Assembly: GCA_031412355.1 (NCBI GenBank)
Contig: JANOCR010000064.1
Span: 1 to 13,743, forward strand
DNA: 13,743 nt
From: JAENVT01 sp031412355
Lineage (GTDB): Bacteria > Actinomycetota > Acidimicrobiia > Acidimicrobiales > Ilumatobacteraceae
Reading direction: 5' to 3'
Position 1 is the stretch's first letter, and every line of letters starts with the position of its first letter. Below are positions 13,618 through 13,743 of the stretch, one piece after another. Position numbers and translations under genes: made by a program. Below the pieces are notes generated by a model that worked only from the letters and a program-made list of their open reading frames with translations, searched no databases and was not told the origin of the DNA.

Positions 13618-13743
13618 TCGTCCGCAGCTCCCGAGATTCCGATGATGCTCACGACCGCCATGTCCGTGGTTCGCATCCTCGATGCGATTGGATCAAATGA
13701 GAACTGGTAGTTGTCAGCTCGCTCGACGATCGATGTGTACACG

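Noticed and set aside
1..13743. CRISPR array, tRNA, rRNA, complete insertion sequence or prophage
   Set aside because: No regularly spaced repeats, no tRNA arm patterns, and no intact transposase or terminal inverted repeats were seen on either strand by eye.

Overview
The window is GC-rich, uses GTG starts freely, has several purine-rich Shine-Dalgarno sites of the GGAGG type and two probable leaderless genes. It carries an LprG-type lipoprotein, a SigK/RskA-type sigma/anti-sigma pair and a NarL-type two-component system. Together these point to a high-GC actinobacterium. The character of the membrane proteins and of the small beta-rich domain fits Acidimicrobiia best, but that lineage call is inference from memory of protein families, not from a search.

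Layout. Positions 1-460 hold a possible 3' tail of an unknown frame and the amino-terminal stub of a haloalkane dehalogenase. An intact flavin-dependent monooxygenase of the acyl-CoA dehydrogenase fold follows (468-1631, +). A spacer with a long imperfect direct repeat (1632-1757) separates it from a minus-strand operon read from right to left: secreted lipoprotein (5156-4656), polytopic sensor histidine kinase (about 4629-2566) and LuxR/NarL-type response regulator (2569-1910). Behind that operon lies a frameshifted, truncated tyrosine recombinase (about 5673-5291, -), then a SnoaL-like protein (5891-6286, +).

The most interesting part is the minus-strand pair 9252-6327. It has an LppX/LprAFG-family lipoprotein whose stop overlaps the start of a 14-helix-type MFS exporter, the same arrangement as mycobacterial lprG-Rv1410c (P55), which exports lipids. 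Here the transporter is continuous in frame with an extra C-terminal module: one more membrane helix, a helical stalk and a domain in which hydrophobic-Pro-hydrophobic triads recur mostly every six residues. That module also has its own start codon and ribosome binding site inside the fused gene.

The right third holds small genes: a bacterial PH-like protein with a clear terminator (9378-9854), a DUF998 membrane protein (9915-10574), a DoxX-like membrane protein (10992-10594, -), the C-terminal stub of a short-chain dehydrogenase (11307-11122, -), a small four-helix membrane protein (11479-11820), a 480-base stretch with no convincing gene, and the translationally coupled ECF sigma factor and its RskA-like anti-sigma factor (13617-12305, -). 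Three gene remnants (dehalogenase, recombinase, dehydrogenase) show that the window has been subject to insertion and decay.
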